Assembly: GCF_001310815.1 (NCBI RefSeq)
Contig: NZ_BAZK01000029.1
Coordinates: forward strand, 1-58,488
DNA length: 58,488 nt
Source of the DNA: Pseudovibrio denitrificans JCM 12308
GTDB lineage: Bacteria; Pseudomonadota; Alphaproteobacteria; Rhizobiales; Stappiaceae
Direction: 5' to 3'
The notes beneath the pieces are model-generated. The model did not search any database. It had not been told where the DNA came from and worked only from the letters and a program-made list of their open reading frames with translations. Shown here one piece after another: positions 56,241 through 58,488 of the stretch (position 1 is the stretch's first letter; the number at the start of each line of letters is the position of its first letter). Made by a program: the position numbers and the translations under genes.

Positions 56241-56471
56241 ATGCCACACATCGTTGTTTATTCACCGCGCCTTACTCGGGAGAAGAAGGTTGCCTGTGTC
56301 GCCGCGCTGACCAAAGCTTTTGAAGAAAGTACAGGTCTGGGCGCAGACCTACTGACCATCCATATTGAAGAGCATTCCTACGACAACATCGGCGTTGGAG
56401 GCAAACTACTCACCGATGCCTATCCCGAAATAGCTGAGCGTGAAAAGCAGTTTCAGGAAACAGGCAGATAG
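56241..56471 (+). CDS. 4-oxalocrotonate tautomerase-family protein
   Basis: 76 aa starting MPHIVVYSPRLTREKKVACVAALTKAFEESTGLGADLLTIHIEEHSYDNIGVGGKLL. Proline directly after Met is the catalytic base of the family after Met removal. The strand-helix-strand length is typical of 4-OT. A GGAAAGGAATGC site lies upstream, 43 bases after the radical SAM gene. It may act on a keto intermediate of the pathway or simply be the next gene. Confidence 0.85.
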   Translation: MPHIVVYSPRLTREKKVACVAALTKAFEESTGLGADLLTIHIEEHSYDNIGVGGKLLTDAYPEIAEREKQFQETGR

Positions 56472-56976
56472 TTTCCGTCTGATCACTCGGTAAGCTCTGG
56501 ATAGAGACCTGCAGAAGTCTGCCACCAACAAAAATGTTGTCTAGGAGTGCTCCTTGGTAGGGATTATTAGCGGGCCGTCATCCATTCTTTCATAAGCAAA
56601 CGCCTGTTTTCCAGCTTTCAAAACAAAATCCGTGAAACAAGCTATACGAGCAACGCCAACTAACGTGGTTTGGGCAAGTAGAAAAGCTACCGAGTTATCT
56701 CTTGGGAATTTGATCAAAAGACAGCGGCATTCCCTTAACGTAAGTAAAGAGATCCTATTCAGTATAAGCATGTAATTTTAGTTGTAGCTCGCCTAAACAA
56801 ACTCAAAATTGTGATCTAGAAAACTACTGAATCCGTAACCTGTCTTCAGGAACTAAAGCATAACTTCCGAAAAGATATTATCATTTTTATTGGATAACAG
56901 TTATCGTGAGACTTAAGTCCATCGTCTTTTCGGAGAGTTTCAGATAAGATCCGCGATTTATAATTGCTTAAAACAC
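56472..56976. other. Intergenic stretch
   Basis: About 500 bases between the tautomerase and the terminal hairpin of repeat C. A 76-codon minus-strand frame (56541..56771) lies downstream of repeat C but has no ribosome site and no recognisable family; I do not call it. Confidence 0.35.
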
Positions 56977-57087
56977 GCTACAACACTTTTACTAAAGTTG
57001 TAGCTTCTCCTATGCGAGTGCTAAGACTGTTTTGGTACTTGCTAGGCCTCGTTGGCTATGAGGTGGTACTTACTAGCTAACGAGGCC
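56977..57087 (-). repeat. Structured repeat element, copy C, with terminal hairpin
   Basis: Read on the minus strand: stem 57087..57074 with 57058..57045 (13 of 14 pairs), 15-base loop ending TACCACCTCA, then AGCAAGTACCAAAACAGTC, GCACTCGCATAGGAGA. Next comes a second hairpin, GCTACAAC with GTTGTAGC, at 57004..56977, followed by TTTT. It begins about 44 bases after the stop of the surface-protein gene on the same strand, so it is in that gene's 3' region. Confidence 0.65.
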
Positions 57088-57130
57088 GCCATAAATCTTT
57101 CGCATTTCAAAACGCAGCAACAATTATTGC

Positions 57131-58488
57131 TTATTGCACCCTCACACGGAACTTCACGGCGCCTTCAGCTCCTGGCTGAAAGTTCCCTGAAAACGTCCAC
57201 TGCAATGGTCCAACATACCCTTTCTTATTATCTCCAGTCCCTGGTCTTGTAACTTCACATCCAATACCTGAGGGAAGGGAACTGGGGCACTGCACTTGTG
57301 AGAAGAGTTCGGTAAAATCTGGAACTCTGTCGAAAATTTTCAAGTCAGTAGCCTGCTCTTCCGATGGATTGGCAAACTGGATTTCGTATTCAATGATTGC
57401 GCCAGGCGAAACAGTTGCAATGCCGCCATTGCAATCTTCTCCTGATTTGTTACACGCGCTTCCAGATTTCAAAAGTTTCAATACGGTACTTTGCAAAACA
57501 ATCTGATCTGTATTCTTTCTCAAATCTGATTGTTCAGTTCCCTCAAAGGATGTTCGTGCTGTCACATCATAAGTTAAGCGACTTTGTACGGGTGTAGATG
57601 ATCCGCTACGAACCAAAACGATAACACAGACCTCATCACCTACTTCAACCTCCACATTGAGCCCTTGTTGAGAGCGGTCTGCAAGCTGATCACAATCTGC
57701 GTCAGCCAAAAGATGATACTCAAAGCTACTTGGAGGAGTTTGCTTTTCATTCTCGATGCCAAACGCAACACTGCCTGACGTATTTGCATGATAACGGTGA
57801 GAGAGTTGCGCTTGATTACCAGCAAGCAGACTTACGCTCTGATTATCCTGAAATGTAGGATTGCGAACTTCCCCAAAACGAAAGCCCTTAAAAGTACCCT
57901 TGGAGGGAGCCCTGAACACAATCTTTCTATCAGCGGTGTTTTCGTTGCTAACATCAACAACTCCATCAGCAACGATTTCAGAAATAGCTCTCCAAGAACC
58001 CCCAGAAGCCGGAGAGATCTTTATTTGTAAGAATTCACGGATAGCTGTATCGGGTAGTTCAATCGACCAGTTTCCCTCGCTATCTGTTGTTGTAGCACTT
58101 AATGGATCTGCCAGGTTTGATGTTGATGCGATGCTTACGTTGTAGCTTGCAAGCCCTTTCTCATTCCCGTTAAGCAATCCATCATGTGCCACTCCAGAAC
58201 CTAAGCCATTATCTTCAAAAACTTGGCCTTCAATCCTAATTCCACTTATCTCTTCTATGGTCAACACCGTGACCTCGTTGGAGGCGGTGTTTTGGTTGCC
58301 AGCACTATCCTGCGCCCGGTTCTCTGGGATACGCAAAGTCACATCACCACGGCCATCAGGCGTGACTGTGAGCGTGTAGTCTTCTGGGCCTCCGCTGACG
58401 ACCCCCACACTAGCATTGCTCGCACTCACGTCGCTGGCCACAAAGCCAGACACATCTTCAGAGAAGTCTGCCGTCACCGTAAATGGGT
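57131..58488 (-). CDS. C-terminal part of a large Ig-like/DUF11 surface protein (partial at window edge)
   Basis: The frame is open to the edge, so only the last ~452 residues are seen. First a bacterial Ig-like repeat (FTVTADFSEDVSGFVASDVSASN...GRGDVTLRIPENRAQDSAGNQNTAS). Then a SdrD/Cna B-like segment (RIEGQVFEDNGLGSGVAHDGLLNGNEKGLASYNVSI...TTDSEGNWSIELPD). Then a DUF11-type domain (LKLLKSGSACNKSGEDCNGGIATVSPGAIIEYEIQFANPSEEQATDLKIFDRVPDFTELFS) with four Cys. It ends GAVKFRVRVQ with no membrane anchor, LPXTG or RTX repeats, so it is probably exported by another tag or is a secreted adhesin. Low Cys and repeated modules fit a large adhesin. Confidence 0.7.
   Translation of the reverse strand, partial: PFTVTADFSEDVSGFVASDVSASNASVGVVSGGPEDYTLTVTPDGRGDVTLRIPENRAQDSAGNQNTASNEVTVLTIEEISGIRIEGQVFEDNGLGSGVAHDGLLNGNEKGLASYNVSIASTSNLADPLSATTTDSEGNWSIELPDTAIREFLQIKISPASGGSWRAISEIVADGVVDVSNENTADRKIVFRAPSKGTFKGFRFGEVRNPTFQDNQSVSLLAGNQAQLSHRYHANTSGSVAFGIENEKQTPPSSFEYHLLADADCDQLADRSQQGLNVEVEVGDEVCVIVLVRSGSSTPVQSRLTYDVTARTSFEGTEQSDLRKNTDQIVLQSTVLKLLKSGSACNKSGEDCNGGIATVSPGAIIEYEIQFANPSEEQATDLKIFDRVPDFTELFSQVQCPSSLPSGIGCEVTRPGTGDNKKGYVGPLQWTFSGNFQPGAEGAVKFRVRVQ

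Noticed and set aside
7024..57087. Retron msr-msd
   Set aside because: No reverse transcriptase lies near any copy, and the a1/a2 inverted ends are not seen.
1..58488. tRNA, rRNA, integrase or complete IS
   Set aside because: None found by eye; the only mobile traces are the group II intron relic and short direct repeats.

Overview
The window looks like a plasmid or chromid segment from a marine alphaproteobacterium, possibly Pseudovibrio/Stappiaceae-like (the genus is a guess). The evidence is a RepC-type replication initiator, a small TraK-like protein, two hipBA loci, a tripartite TRAP sugar-acid operon, an FNR/FnrL-type box and many recently rearranged intergenic stretches. I see no rRNA, tRNA, CRISPR array or complete insertion sequence.

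Layout. 1-6 kb: small hypothetical genes, one with a truncated paralog; a PPOX-family and a DUF1348 protein; repC. 6-12.5 kb: a long AT-rich gap with a structured repeat, a PrtD-type type I secretion ABC transporter with a polytopic membrane protein, an AraC regulator, and a broken second hipBA whose hipA ends in the domain V-VI relic of a group II intron. 12.8-28.2 kb (all minus): an operon running from a 266-aa unknown protein through a 1075-aa toxin/propeller-like protein, two related small-domain proteins, a collagen-like Gly-rich protein and a pentapeptide-repeat protein into a single-module reducing type I PKS (KS-AT-DH-psiER-KR-ACP). 29.1-34.1 kb (plus, divergent from that operon): a RiPP operon with an FAD oxidase, a radical SAM/SPASM maturase, an NHLP-type precursor, an unknown 350-aa protein and a borosin-type N-methyltransferase. 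34.1-35.4 kb: an AAA ATPase with a truncated S8 peptidase partner. 36-40 kb: a DUF1254 protein and an intact hipBA with three matching operators. 40.6-48 kb: a sugar-acid catabolic locus (KdgK-like kinase, enolase-superfamily dehydratase, TRAP DctPQM, GntR regulator, RidA, creatininase-family amidohydrolase). 49-51.3 kb: two more structured repeats, a TraK-like gene and small unknown genes. 51.7-56.5 kb: a second, different RiPP-like operon with an FNR box, an NTF2/SnoaL-fold protein carrying a short tail (probable precursor), a radical SAM/SPASM enzyme, a PqqD-like RRE, a B12-binding radical SAM enzyme, a second radical SAM/SPASM enzyme and a tautomerase. 57.1 kb to the edge: the C-terminal part of a large Ig-like/DUF11 surface protein.

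About 14 short indels, mostly one base in G/C/A/T runs, interrupt otherwise well-conserved genes (PKS three times, repC, AraC, FAD oxidase, all three radical SAM genes of the second operon, and others). I read most of these as assembly errors and give the repaired gene extents. The two RiPP operons, the PKS-pentapeptide-collagen operon and a four-copy structured RNA-like repeat are the most promising undescribed elements.
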